Source: Apium graveolens
Lineage: Eukaryota; Streptophyta; Magnoliopsida; Apiales; Apiaceae
Reading direction: 5' to 3'
Assembly (NCBI RefSeq): GCF_009905375.1
Contig: NC_133649.1
Coordinates: forward strand, 223,469,275 to 223,533,274
Length of the DNA: 64,000 nt
Positions 46,201 through 58,804 of the stretch are shown in pieces. Each line of letters opens with the position of its first letter. Within the stretch, counting starts at the first letter, position 1. The position numbers and the translations under genes were made by a program. The notes under the pieces are model-generated. The model was not told the DNA's origin. It saw only the letters and a list, made by a program, of their open reading frames with translations, and did not search any database.

Positions 46201-47436
46201 AAACCATCCCAATTCAACCTCAAATCCAACATACAACCAACATCCATCCTTATCACATCATAACAACCCCAACCAATTCAATTTTAACATTCATACTTAT
46301 GCCTAAGCTTAACTTTAACCATACTTAAGTTCTTTTAATCAAAACAACAACATTTACCATTCCATTTCACTACCATTTCAAATCCCAAACTCTAATCACA
46401 ACAACAAGCTACAATATCACCCTACTAATCAAAATCATCTTATAATACATAGGAATCTAGGGTTTGGAGATGATATACCTTCCTTGAAGTGGTGGGGGGA
46501 GCTAGGAAGCCTTAAGAAGCTTTGAGAAGTCTTAAGAATGCTTGGATCTTCAAGGAAAACAAGAAAAATTTCAAGTTAAAAACTTGAAAACACTATTCAT
46601 TGTCTTCTTCTTTGATTAAATGAAGAAGATTGAGAAGGAATTAATGGCTTAAACTCATGATATAGCCCTAACTAAGCATAAAGATGATTAGGGAATTATC
46701 TTACCAATTTAGGATGCTTGGATCTTTGATTTTGAAATTCTTGCCCTTTAAAAAGCTAAAAGCCGAGAGCAAGGATGAACAATGCCTTGGTTCTTTTTGA
46801 TTTTGATGAAGAATGATTTTTGCTTGGCTTGGTTGACTTGTTTTTGTGTTTGATTTAGTTAATTACCTTGTTGCCCTTGAATTTGTGTGGTTCTCATTCA
46901 ACCACACCTCCTTCTTTCCCATGTCATGCCTATGTCATGTTGTGATGTCATCTTTCCCTCCTTGTCCTCCTCTCATTGGTTGGGTGACATCACTCCCTCT
47001 AATCCCTTTGCTTAACTTCCTAATCGTTTGCCTAATGACCGCTGATCTGTTATACGGTTCGCTTAACTTTCGTTCTCGTTTATCGTTTGAAGGATCATAC
47101 CCGGGATCTTATTACTTAGGTTCCCTTAACCTTTCTCAATATATTATATTCTTTTTTATGATCCTCTATTATAATCCTTTAATTTAAATCCTTTTTATCC
47201 TGTTACCTTATACTCAATCCTTTCCGTATCTAGTGGATTTCCGGGAAAAATCCAAGTGTTCGGAAATTGGATTCTGACGATCTTTACAAACACTTATATA
47301 CCACATAGAGTACTAATAATATCTCAGAATATCCATATCAGAACCCCTACATAGTGTGGCATGAAAAGTTTTCTCATTCAGCTAAAACACTATTCACAAG
47401 GGTTATAAAAATTTCAAAATTTTGGGGGTTATTACA
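43288..47436 (-). mobile_element. Gypsy array LTR 2 (middle, shared)
   Basis: The 4149-bp LTR serves as 5' LTR of unit 1 and 3' LTR of unit 2. It starts TGTAATAACCCC (minus, 47436) and ends at 43288 next to a primer site. It agrees with LTR 3 against LTR 1 at most variable sites I checked (for example CATCAACGCC, GCGAATTGGG, CACTGGTCATC, GAATCAACAG). It also has private changes (GAGAGCCTAGCCAATT, CTCATCAAAG, ACAAGATTTG). Confidence 0.9.
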
Positions 47437-47449
47437 GTCTCCCCTCCTT
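47437..47449 (-). other. Polypurine tract, gypsy unit 2
   Basis: Minus-strand AAGGAGGGGAGAC directly before the LTR 2 start. Confidence 0.8.
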
Positions 47450-47490
47450 AAAAGGATTCCGTCCCGGAATCAAATTGAAAATAAATAGGG

Positions 47491-48222
47491 ATACTCTCTT
47501 AGCATTGCACTTTCTAACTCTCGAGTAAATTTTCCCACATTGTGGTCCTACCACCAAACTCCGCCTAGTTTGATAACCCTTCTCCTAAGTACTTGTTCCT
47601 TTTCACTCTATAACCCTTCCTAGTTGCTCCATATAGGTTACGTCTGGTTGCATGTCTATGCGCTCATATGCCCCTAATTATCTGGCATCCGAATTACACT
47701 TCCTTAACATTGATACGTGAAACACGTTATGACTTGCTACATATTCTGGGGTAAGGCTAGCTCATATGCTAACTTCCCAATACTTCTTAATATATCCAAG
47801 GGTCCAACAATTGGTGGACTTAGCTTTCCTTTCTTTCCGAATCTCATTAACCCCTTCCAAGGGAATACCTATAACAACACTAGGTCCCCTACTTCCCATT
47901 CCTTGTCCTTTCGTGTCATATCAACATACTTCTTATGTCCATCTTGGGCTACTACCAGCCGTCCTCTGATTAGATCTATTATATCCTTGGTCCTTTGGAC
48001 TACTGCGGGTCCGAGCATCTTGCGCTCTACAACTTCATCCTAACATAAGGGAGATCGACATTGTCTTCCCTCAAGGATCTCATAAGGCGATACCTCAATA
48101 CTGACATATGATCTATTGTTGTAAGAAAACTCAACCCGTGTTAAGTGATCATTCCAATTTCTTTCAAGTCTATTGCACAGACTCTCATTATAGCTTTTAG
48201 CATTAGAGCTTTTGCTTCTCAC
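47491..48222 (-). pseudogene. int: Gypsy integrase C-terminal part, unit 2
   Basis: Copy of 37930-38661 with FSYNNRSYVSIEVSPYEIL in place of FSYDN; the Asn form is closer to the usual gypsy integrase reading. The upstream catalytic part is missing as in unit 1. Confidence 0.8.
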
Positions 48223-50940
48223 TACCCATCCTTTTCCAGTTCGTAGTCGCTACTACCTTCCGTTCCTAATATTATACTAGTTATACTATTTCTCGTTAGC
48301 ATTCTATAACCTTTTAATAACCATGCCAACCTTAGTATCACGAATGTGTTTCCATTCCGAATACTACCACAACTTTATTACTCCTTTTTCAGCTGTTTCT
48401 ATTTCCCAAAGCTTAATCCTTCATATAGAAGTAAAAGAATTTATTGAGAGATCACTATGATCATGAACACTTGTTATATCGCATAGTTAGTACAGAAGGT
48501 GGCCAGCCTTTAGTACTTGACAAGCAATTAAACAATAGATGGTATCCTACTAGGCTTCTATCACACAGATAGATAGTCATTCGGCAATACCTCCCCGTTC
48601 TGGAAGGGTTGTTCTTCTCAGCTTACATGAAATGAAAAGAAGAGAAAAGAACGAATTGAAGAGAATTGTATATATGAAAAAAATATACTGCCACAAAATA
48701 TCTGGCTTGGAACCTACCTCTGAACTATAGAGGTTTGTCATAGGAGAACGAAACATATGAGTATTTATATCAACATCAAGTATTATAGCATCGTATTTCA
48801 CATGCCTAAATATTTGCTATTCCGTCCATCATTCTATGGACCCATGCTCTTCCTCGAGCTTATACACAATCACCTTTGAAACTCCCTCGATTTCGAAAAT
48901 CGAACCTGGGATCTCATTCTAGACATCATCGTTACTAGAGTTTTATGCTTGCACCGCAACCTTCCTCATAAAATAATACGACTCTCTAATGATAAGAAAG
49001 AATAAATATACAATAGGTAGATACTCTACTTAATTATTCTATCAATGATAACTTATACACTACCACGACCCGATTAGTGGTACTCACTCTCAACACCCAT
49101 TCCAATACAACTCTCAAGGTTGTAATCAGCTCAATACTCGCAGAATCATTGCTGCCTTACCATGGTCCACCACTGACCTACTGTAGTCATTCATTTTCCA
49201 TGAAGTCTTAATAGCTAACCATACGGAGTCCATACATGTCGTATCAAATCCTTCTAAGGAGGTAACATAATCACCATTCATGATTCATGGAGTACACTCC
49301 TGATTCTGACATACATACATGACATGAAGCAGATAAAATTTGCAGAAGAGTTTCGCTCAAAGCAACGATAGCAGGTTATTACCATTCTTAATCATATGCC
49401 TTCAATAGATAACTTAACTCAAAGGTTTGTTTAGTCCTTTTTGAAATATGGTCCTGGCTTATCTCAAGATAGTATCTTCTGAGATAGATAGCCCGCTCAT
49501 GGCGATTACATGAATTAAACCTTTACCAACTACTATTACGGTTGGGTATTGCACAGTCATCAGAAGGAATGACAATCTTCCAACCCAAAATACAACCATC
49601 ACAGCTTTAATCATCATCACTGTATCCCTCTCGCACGAGCGCCTATAATTATCCTCTTACATTTAAAGTGTCGGCCACCTCTTTGGCCTTTCCTGATAGT
49701 AAAATTTCCTTACAGTCAATGTCATTTTAACCACCTTCAAATAAATTTTCTACCTCATTTCAATCACAGCTTATGTGAAGATGTTTTCCATAAAATCTGA
49801 TGAGTAAAAAAAAAAAATCACCATTTTTTTCATAAGTTATTGCCTCAGTCTTTAGAGGTTAATCACTGTCACGACTGACTTTCAATTATACTTAGAACAT
49901 CTTTTATCTTAAGTCCTAATTGCCCTGAACAATTTCGACCATTACTGGTTCGATCCATACTTTCTCGTGGTTTAACACGTGCCCACCTGGCATTATTATA
50001 ATTACGCCATATTTCCTTTATCAACATTTCTATTCTCGAGAACTTTGAATATTACCTTAATCCTTTCCAATTCATACTGTCAAAACTCATACTATCCCTA
50101 TTAAGGGTGAAATGCCAACCTTTATGCATTCCCCTAGGATTCGTTTTAAGTTACTGATGTTTTATCTTTAATTCCACCTTTAAAAAGGTACTTGCATCCT
50201 TCCATGGATAAATCAAGTCTTATATCCTTGATAGATTATCTTAATCAATCATTCCCACCTCGATAGTTTATATCAATTTCACGATAGCATCCTTATTCAA
50301 ACTGAGGTCAATCCATATGGCCTCCAAAAGATAACAATGGTCATCCGCTTTTCTTTCCTGATTTGGTAATGATAACATGGAAGTTCTGGAAGATATTGGT
50401 CGTGTTCAACGTGAACTTCTTCTTAATAATTCCTTATTTACTTTTGTTATTTATCTCAACAGTCACCTCAATGTTGGGATATCTTTCATACCTGGCGTCT
50501 CCCTTTCTGGGTATCAAGCCATCGGTCTTACACTTCACATTCTTGAAGGTCACTCCCTTCATCCAATTTTCCTAATTTCTTACTTTCTTGCCTCCTCAGT
50601 CTATCCGCGTCTCATTGTTTATCCTTCGAACTATCTCAAGATTTCCCCGAATCCTTCCAACTTAAAGGGGATAAAATATATGTATCTCTTATGCCTTCAA
50701 CCATCAATTTTAACTCATGGTAAATGACCCTCATCCTGACGATTACATACTTTTCTATTTCTATTGCTACGAGTCTTTAGGGTTTCCTCATACCCATCTT
50801 CCTTATCATTCCTCAAACTCTATCGCCTTTATATTCCTTTCCACTTCAGTTTCTTTTTATTTTCGTTTCCATTACAACCATTACATGAACCAACACTACA
50901 TAAGCATTGATTTCAAACATCCCGTCATTCTGGATTCGTG
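48223..50940. other. Unrecognised part of gypsy internal region 2
   Basis: Copy of 38662-41380, again without recognisable domains. Confidence 0.5.
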
Positions 50941-51320
50941 TCCTCAGAATGAATCTTGACAACTTTTACATCTTAGATTCATAATTCATCATACTCGTCT
51001 GCCTTTGTTCTGGCTCTAAAGCTTTTACACTATCTCCTTATCTTTGGGAATTACTTTCCCGAAAACAATTGACTGAACTTAAATCAGTTTATTCTAACCT
51101 CTGGCTCCGTGCCTTTCTTGGTCTTTCACCAGCGGGTGGTCTCTCTCTTAGGAGGGTAAGTGACAAAAACAGTCTTTTGTGGTTCATCAATCATTTTGAA
51201 TCTCAAATGATTCCTATATTTCCTTTAGCCAGGCTCTTGCCTCGGCTGGGTCAGCCTGTTCCTTGGAACTCTGAGAGCTTAGCGATTTAAAGGTCATGAA
51301 AGAATTTCACACCACATTGT
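50941..51320 (-). pseudogene. gag: Gypsy Gag capsid fragment, unit 2
   Basis: Copy of 41381-41760 with the same ADPAEARAWLKEI landmark and the same frame breaks. Confidence 0.65.
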
Positions 51321-51549
51321 TTCCTCAAGGTGGTGGTTGGGAATAAAATATAAGTTCTGTTTAGACAGGTTCATGAATTTCCGTATAGGAGTACTGTCTC
51401 GGGTCTCCTTATCTCGCTCAACTTTTGCTTTCTTAGTCTAAATATTTCTTCCTACTCCCCATAATTGGAGTCATCTTTTAATTTAAAATCCTCATTTTCC
51501 ACTCCATTATGTCATGGGTTCCTTTTATCTTGATGGTGACCTCCCTGAC

Positions 51550-52390
51550 TATCACGTTCAGGGTTTGCTCTAAATCTTATTCCTCAAACTATGGCTCTCA
51601 TCTAAGTTCTCATCCTTACGCTCTTGAACTTTCGGAACCCAAATTCTATAGGAATACCTCATTATTCCCTTATCATCTTTCTCGGTATTAATCTCATATT
51701 TATTTGTTGGCTCTCTGCCTTCATTCATCACCTTTCTCTGGCACCGTATGCTCTTTTCCAATAATTCGGTCTCTATTGCAATCTCAACAGCTTTTCGGTA
51801 CCGACTCCGGTTACCTTCACTACTATTTCCAAAATCTCTTATAAACTCTCCCAAAGACATTATCATCTTGAGTCTCTCCTTTTTACTAAGGGCATCAGCC
51901 ACCACATTGGCTTTCCCCGAATGATAAAGAATCTCCCAATCATTATTCTTGATTAGCTCTAACTGCCTCCTCTGGCATATGTTGAGCTCTTTCTACGTGA
52001 AAATGTACTAGAGCACTTATGGCTTAGGTAATTCTCGCACTTCTCTCCATACAAGTAGTGCCTCCATCTTTAGGGTAAAACTATTGCCACGAGCCTAAGC
52101 TCATGGGCCGGGATATCGAATTTCATATTACCTTAATTGTCTTGACATGTACGTGATTACCTTACCGTGCTGCATAAGCACGCACCCTAAGCCCTTGTGC
52201 GAAGCGTCACTACACTTCACAAAATCTCCTTTTCCATCCGGCAACGCCAGCATAGGGGCCATCACCAACCTCTGCTTCAGTTCTTGAAAGCTGTTCTCGC
52301 ATTTCTCTGTCCATTCGAACTTCTCAGTCTTACGAGTAAGCCGCGTTAAAGGGGCTACTATCTTTACGAACTTGAACGAACCTCCGGTAG
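51550..52390 (-). pseudogene. pol: Gypsy RT tail, RNase H and integrase N-terminus, unit 2
   Basis: Copy of 41990-42830. VADALSKKERLK lies at about 51905 and the integrase zinc-binding region (KDDKGIMRYSYRIWVPK) follows to its left. RT palm is absent. Confidence 0.8.
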
Positions 52391-52427
52391 TTACCGGCCA
52401 ATCCTACCTCTGGTAGTCGACCTAACC

Positions 52428-52680
52428 ATGGTCATCAATTCATCAGTGGTCCTTTATCCAATCTTGTCAGGATCCTCCATGGGATCCTCCTCAACAACTA
52501 TCCCTTCTAGGACAACATCCTCAACCGCTACATCCTCAATATCAACATCATTCGGTCCTGCATTAGGACACTCTATCGGATCCACAATCCGATCCCCAAT
52601 TAGTAATAAAACATCATCGCGCTGTTGCTCCTCAACCTCAGGGTTCGGAGTCCCGCTACCATATACGATAACGAACTACG
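52428..52680 (-). pseudogene. Acidic leader fragment, gypsy unit 2
   Basis: Copy of 42869-43120 beside the second primer site, with a few substitutions. Confidence 0.4.
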
Positions 52681-52831
52681 CTCCTATCACTATATTTATA
52701 AGGGTTCCCATAAGGGTTTTAACTGTCAGTACTACGTTAGGTAGCCCGACTATGAACTTGGAAAGAGTTCTTATTATCTTTGTGAACTTATTATCTTAAC
52801 GTCACATCATCTCTGAGGTTTATAACGCTTA

Positions 52832-52843
52832 GCTCTGATACCA
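52832..52843 (-). other. Primer-binding site (tRNA-iMet type), gypsy unit 2
   Basis: Minus-strand TGGTATCAGAGC four bases after the end of LTR 3. Confidence 0.88.
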
Positions 52844-52847
52844 CTTC

Positions 52848-55800
52848 TGTAACACCCCCAAATCCGGGGTCGGGGATCCGGGTTGTCACGAGTTCCATTT
52901 CCCTTAATAACACCCAATCTTAATAATTAATTGACTACTCTGTACTGTGACCCCATAATAAACACACACACCACACGTTATAGTCTCAGAGATGAACATC
53001 CAAAAATAATCACAATTCATTTTATTTCACAATTATCTGCCAATACACCTTAAAAGGTTTTCTGAATAAAATTTACATATTCTTTGCCATTATTACAATT
53101 CATAAATATACATAATCTGATACATCAAAAGTTGAAAGCCTAGCCTATTGGTAGTTCCTACCTCAGCTACAGCGACATCAACGCCTATAGGAAACTGCGG
53201 AATGTTTCCTATCCGCTCGCGAATTGGGAGCTTGGTCCTGTTCATCTTGTCTATCTGATGTTGTGTGGTGAAAGAAGAAAGCAAGGGTGAGCAGCAAGCC
53301 CACCAAAATAATATGTATAATGATTAACAATATATGAGCCTTCTCATAGTACTCATGAAAGTCTTGGTCAAAAGAAATGAACCAAGTTGATATCTTAATG
53401 CGATGAAGTCGCAAAATATTCAGTATATATATACACATATACTTTTCAAAATATTGGAAGTCCTCTTCCATGCATAATATACACAAAGTCCCAGTGTATA
53501 ACTGTATAAAAAAATATCGTTGCAAGGTGATCTCATATATCTAACCTTGTCTCAACGTTTTTCTGAAAATCTTTGTCATGCATAAGATAATCATTTACTA
53601 GATATAAGTTTAAAAGATGAAGTTACAAGGTACTCCAATATACTTATATCTTTTCCAAATACTACTTGAACTACCACCGTTCAAATTATAATCAGTTTCA
53701 AAAGTTCATCACATAGATGAGACTACAAGACAATATTTGAATAGATTCAATCTTTGAATATCATTATAAATAATGAAGTTACGAGATACTTCATTAAGTC
53801 CCGACATATATATACACCTATATATATATATATACATTTCCTGAAAACCTCTGTCATGTAAAGTATGAACAGAATTGCAATATCCAATAAATTTGGAGAG
53901 GAAAGAATTTTGGCATAAACCTGATATCTTGCTGATCAGGCAAAGATACCAATAAGTAACATTTTCTACTAGTAGATGGACGAATTCCCCACTGGTCATC
54001 ACCCTGGTCGCAATAGGACCTTATGCTGGACTGTCACTCAGCCACTTATGCATTTGATGGACTCCCACTGAGCCACTTACACTATCATGGACGCCCACTG
54101 AGCCCATGTTGCTTATGCCGACTCAATAGATGGACTTACTTCCCGAACGTTGGGTAAGTAATCAATTCATTTACCAAAACTGCAACCTTGTTGCGAATAT
54201 AAAATACACCATAGAGCCGGATCCCTTAGATTTTTGAGCGAGTATTCAAGTCCCCTTAAAATGGAAGATCTTGAATTTGAAAACAAGTTTTGGGATCCGC
54301 TCTACCCTTTTTAAATTCATTTTGAAGACTCGAAAACATTTTTAAGAATGTTTGGAGTAATGCTGATTCATGAAATAAATCAGTCCCAATATGAAAGAAA
54401 TATCTGAATATTATTATTTAAATAATATTCCCATAAGAATAATTGAGGTAGAAGTTGGAAAACTTATACTTGAAACGAGTATTAAATAATCAAAGATATA
54501 CTTATATGAAAGTACTATCTTTATTTGAATAATCGAAAATAAGTTTGATTATTGACACCTTATTCTTTAATAAAATAAAGAATATATCTCAACAAATAAT
54601 CGGAGTCATAGATCCTCAAATGAATATTCAAATAATATTCATTAAATAATATAAACTGAGTCATAACCCCTTGAATGAATATTCAAATAATATTCAATAA
54701 ATAAAATAAAAGGAGTCATAAGTCCTCGAATGAATATTCAAAATAATATTCATTTAATATAAAGGAGTCATACGCCTTCGAATAATATTCGAAATAATAT
54801 TCAATAATAAAATAAAGTTAAAGTTATCGAATAAACCTTATTCGATTAATAGTTTTGAAAACTATGACCATATATATATATATAAGTATATATATATATA
54901 TCCATATATACAAAATCTACTCGGGATCCTCGACTCCCGGTTTTAGAAAATATTTTCACCTTTGGGTCCCTGTACTAAGGGTATATGCAAATTACCGCTA
55001 TCCTCTAGCATAGGTATTATCAACTGAATCAACAGATATATATATGGAAAGAATGCGAAACAGGCATGCATATATATATACCATAGCAGCATGCTTCAAT
55101 ATATTGCAACATTTGCTAATTAACCAACATGCATCTATCGCAAGATAATGCAAATACATATACTCATCACCACAACAGTTATAACGGGTAGAAAACTTGC
55201 CTGAGCGACTGGGGGTTACGAATGGCTCGGGACGAGTTTGGTAACCTATAAACAACAAGTAAGTTGGAATTAAACCAAAGTCACTTGTAAATCTATACTT
55301 TAACTAACTTAGACTCTAACGCTTATTTTGCGCTTATTGATTCACTTAAGTCACTCGGGTACCCTCGGCTCCACCATTTTTAATAATTTAACCTTTACGA
55401 GTTTTAAGACGATTCCTTCGCGAGTGTCTTACCAACTTCTTAACACACTTATCATAAATGTTACATACATTAATTAACCCTTTTTGGTCTTTAACCTTTG
55501 TTTCAAAGTAAGGCGAGGGGAAAAGTTTCGTTCGCGAAATGCCGTTACTTGAAACGGTCGTTTCTCCTAAAGCGTGCATCGGAATCGAACGAACTACATA
55601 TCAAAACGAAGCTCGTAACATGAGCTATCTAAACATGGCAATGGGCATAATCTAGCAGGGGGTTCTCGGGTCCTAATGTTATGCACAAAAACAGTCTAAA
55701 GAAAATCGGACGTTACGACGGCTATGTTTACGCGATTTCCCAATTTTAAACCATTCAAAACCATCCCAATTCAACCTCAAATCCAACATACAACCAACAT

Positions 55801-56993
55801 CCATCCTTATCACATCATAACAACCCCAACCAATTCAATTTTAACATTCATACTTATGCCTAAGCTTAACTTTAACCATACTTAAGTTCTTTTAATCAAA
55901 ACAACAACATTTACCATTCCATTTCACTACCATTTCAAATCCCAAACTCTAATCACAACAACAAGCTACAATATCACCCTACTAATCAAAATCATCTTAT
56001 AATACATAGGAATCTAGGGTTTGGAGATGATATACCTTCCTTGAAGTGGTGGGGGGAGCTAGGAAGCCTTAAGAAGCTTTGAGAAGTCTTAAGAATGCTT
56101 GGATCTTCAAGGAAAACAAGAAAAATTTCAAGTTAAAAACTTGAAAACACTATTCATTGTCTTCTTCTTTGATTAAATGAAGAAGATTGAGAAGGAATTA
56201 ATGGCTTAAACTCATGATATAGCCCTAACTAAGCATAAAGATAATTAGGGAATTATCTTACCAATTTAGAATGCTTGGATCTTTGATTTTGAAATTCTTG
56301 CCCTTTAAAAAGCTAAAAAGCCGAGAGCAAGGATGAACAATGCCTTGATTCTTTTTGATTTTGATGAAGAATGATTTTTGCTTGGCTTGGTTGACTTGTT
56401 TTGTGTTTGATTTAGTTAATTACCTTGTTGCCCTTGAATTTGTGTGGTTCTCATTCAACCACACCTCCTTCCTTCCCATGTCATGCCTATGTCATGTTGT
56501 GATGTCATCTTTCCCTCCTTGTCCTCCTCTCATTGGTTGGGTGACATCACTCCCTCTAATCCCTTTGCTTAACTTCCTAATCGTTTGCCTAATGACCGCT
56601 GATCTGTTATACGGTTCGCTTAACTTTCGTTCTCATTTATCGTTTGAAGGATCATACCCGGGATCTTATTACTTAGGTTCCCTTAACCTTTCTCAATACA
56701 TTATATTCTTTTTTATGATCCTCTATTATAATCCTTTAATTTAAATCCTTTTTATCCTGTTACCTTATACTCAATCCTTTTCGTATCTAGTGGATTTCCG
56801 GGAAAAATCCAAGTGTTCGGAAATTGGATTCTGACGATCTTTACATACACTTATATACCACATAGAGTACTAATAATATCTCAGAATATCCATATCAGAA
56901 CCCCTACATAGTGTGGCATGAAAAGTTTTCTCATTCAGCTAAAACACTATTCACAAGGGTTACAAAAAGTTCAAAATTTTGGGGGTTATTACA
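52848..56993 (-). mobile_element. Gypsy array LTR 3 (right outer)
   Basis: The 4146-bp LTR is the 5' LTR of unit 2 and the right edge of the array. It starts TGTAATAACCCC on the minus strand at 56993, next to the CTTTT target copy. It is closer to LTR 2 than to LTR 1 by eye, with private changes such as ACATATTC near 53078 and GATAATTAGG near 56238. Confidence 0.9.
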
Positions 56994-56998
56994 CTTTT
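56994..56998. repeat. Target-site duplication CTTTT, right copy
   Basis: Matches 33717-33721, so the whole array behaves as one insertion. Confidence 0.92.
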
Positions 56999-58276
56999 GC
57001 TCTGATTGCAAGACTTGAAGCCATCAGAATCTTCTTAGCCTATGCAGCTCATGCCAACATCAAGGTCTATCCAATGGATGCCAAAAGTGCCTTTCTGAAT
57101 GGAGATTTGGAGGAGGAAGTCTATGTCAGTTAGCCTCCTGGTTTTGAAGATCCAAATTTTTCAGAATATGTTTACTATCTTTTAAAAGCACTTTATGGAC
57201 TGAAGCAAGCACCTAGAGCCTGGTATGACACTTTGTCAAAGTTTCTTTTAGAGAATCACTTCACTAGAGGTATTGTAGATAAAACTTTATTCTTTAGAAA
57301 TGTTAATGGCTCTAGTATATTTTTTCAAATTTATGTAGATGACATTATTTTTGGCTCTATAGCTGAAAAACTTTGCAAAAAGTTTGCCAAATTGATGCAA
57401 AGTAAACATGAAATTAGCATGATGGGAGAACTAACTTACTTTCTTAGTTTTCAAGTTAAGCAAGTTAGTGATGGAATATTCATTAGTCAAACTAAATACA
57501 TTTATGATCTTTTAAAGAAGTTTGATCTAATGGATTGCACATCTGCAAAAACTCCCATGGCCACTGCAACTAAGCTTGAATTAAACACTACTGAAAAGTC
57601 TGTGGATATTTCAAGTTATAGGGGCATGGTTGGCTCACTTCTGTACTTAACAGCTAGTAGGCCAGATATAATGTTTGCTACATATCTTTGTGCTAGATTT
57701 CAGGCTGATCCTAGAGAATCTCACTTAGTAGCTATTAAGAGAATTTTCAGATATCTCAAGGGAACACCAAAACTTGGCATTTGGTACCCTAGAGATTCTG
57801 GTTTTGATCTAACTGGTTATTCAGATGCAGATTATGCAGGTTGTAGAATTGATAGAAAAAGTACAACAGGAACCTGTCAATTTCTAGGAAACAAGCTTGT
57901 GTCCTGGTTCAGTAAAAAGCAAAATTCAGTTTCTACTTCTACAGCTGAAGCTGAGTATATTGTTGCTGGCAGTTGTTGTGCACAGATTTTATGGATGAGA
58001 AACCAATTGCTAGACTATGGTTTGCAAGTAGAAAGAATTATTATTTTCTGTGATAACACAAGTGCAATTGTCATCACTAAAAATCCAGTACAACATTCAA
58101 GAACAAAGCACATAGACATCAAGTACCACTTCATAAGGGAACATGTAATGAATGTTACTGTGGAACTACATTTTGTTCCAAGTGAAAAGCAGCTTGCAGA
58201 TATATTTACCAAGCCACTGGAGGAATCCACCTTTTCAAGGTTGGTAAGTGAGTTAGGTATGCTAAATTACTCTTGA
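56999..58276 (+). pseudogene. pol: Element F Pol, second part: RT and RNase H
   Basis: The reading continues from 33716: [62 protein letters not shown], then the RT catalytic box YVDDIIFGS near 57334, SRPDIMFA, and RNase H with GYSDADYAGCRIDRKSTTG (about 57818), STAEAEYIVAG and CDNTSAIVITKNP, ending GMLNYS at 58276. Only one stop breaks this part, a TAG at 57131 where the family has Gln (CAG-to-TAG). From 57134 to 58276 the frame is open, so this is the best preserved region of F. It cannot work because RT is split by the 23-kb array. Confidence 0.93.
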
Positions 58277-58804
58277 ATCTCTATAGATTTTTTTTTGCAA
58301 GATGTAATGCAGCCAGAAATTTAATTGATTTTTCAGTCTTGGATGAAATTTTGGCTAAGTCAAAATTTACATCTCAACGGATGATCATTATCCATCGAGT
58401 TTGATCATCCGTCGGTATACATATTGTTAATAAAATCAATTATTTTTCTGGAATATTTTATGACTCGACGGATAACTGATTTATCCTCATCCGTCGAATT
58501 GTCTTATTTTTAGTAGTTGATTCTCTGAACATTATCCATTGAGTATACTTACAGTTTGTAAGCATAACACGACGGATAATTGATGGAATTTTTACAGTTT
58601 ATTTTTAAACGGCTATTTTGGGAAATTCTTATTGGTCACTTTATTTTTCTTTATTACTTTTGTCAGTTATTTTTGAGAGAGTATAAAAGAATAATTCATT
58701 TTCACTGCTTTTCTTTTATCACTCTCAAATCATCTGCTCTAACTTCTCTCTTTCTCAAAAGCACTTACCCTCTCTCTCTGCAAGTTTTCTTTTACTCTCT
58801 AACA
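58277..58804 (+). promoter_or_regulatory. Pol-aORF spacer with motif hairpins and a TATA box
   Basis: The non-coding spacer is rich in the family motif in both orientations. A 27-base near-palindrome lies at 58373-58399 (CTCAACGGAT facing ATCCATCGAG), a single inverse copy at 58407-58415, a hairpin at 58464-58498 (TCGACGGAT facing ATCCGTCGA, nine perfect pairs), and a looser pair at 58533-58543 and 58568-58577. A TATA box, TATAAAAG, lies at 58682-58689. It is followed by a CT-rich leader (CTCTCTTTCTC, CTCTCTCTCTGC) and the ATG at 58805. This looks like a core promoter with 5' UTR for the downstream ORF. Confidence 0.55.
58682..58689 (+). promoter_or_regulatory. TATA box before the element F aORF
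   Basis: TATAAAAG lies 116 bases before ATG 58805 and no ATG falls between them. Element C has a TATA box 74 bases before its aORF ATG. Confidence 0.5.

Larger units (their letters stand above)
47437..52847 (-). mobile_element. Gypsy internal region 2
   Basis: The 5411-bp region is a near-identical copy of internal region 1, offset by about 9560 bases and differing by scattered substitutions and one-base indels. It has the same polypurine tract, primer site and scrambled order of fragments, so the scrambling predates the duplication. Confidence 0.9.

Noticed and set aside
58580..58804. Upstream in-frame ATG at 58580 as the aORF start
   Set aside because: The stretch covers the TATA box and CT-rich leader and has no relation to the start context of the related ORF. 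ATG 58805 after the leader is the better start.
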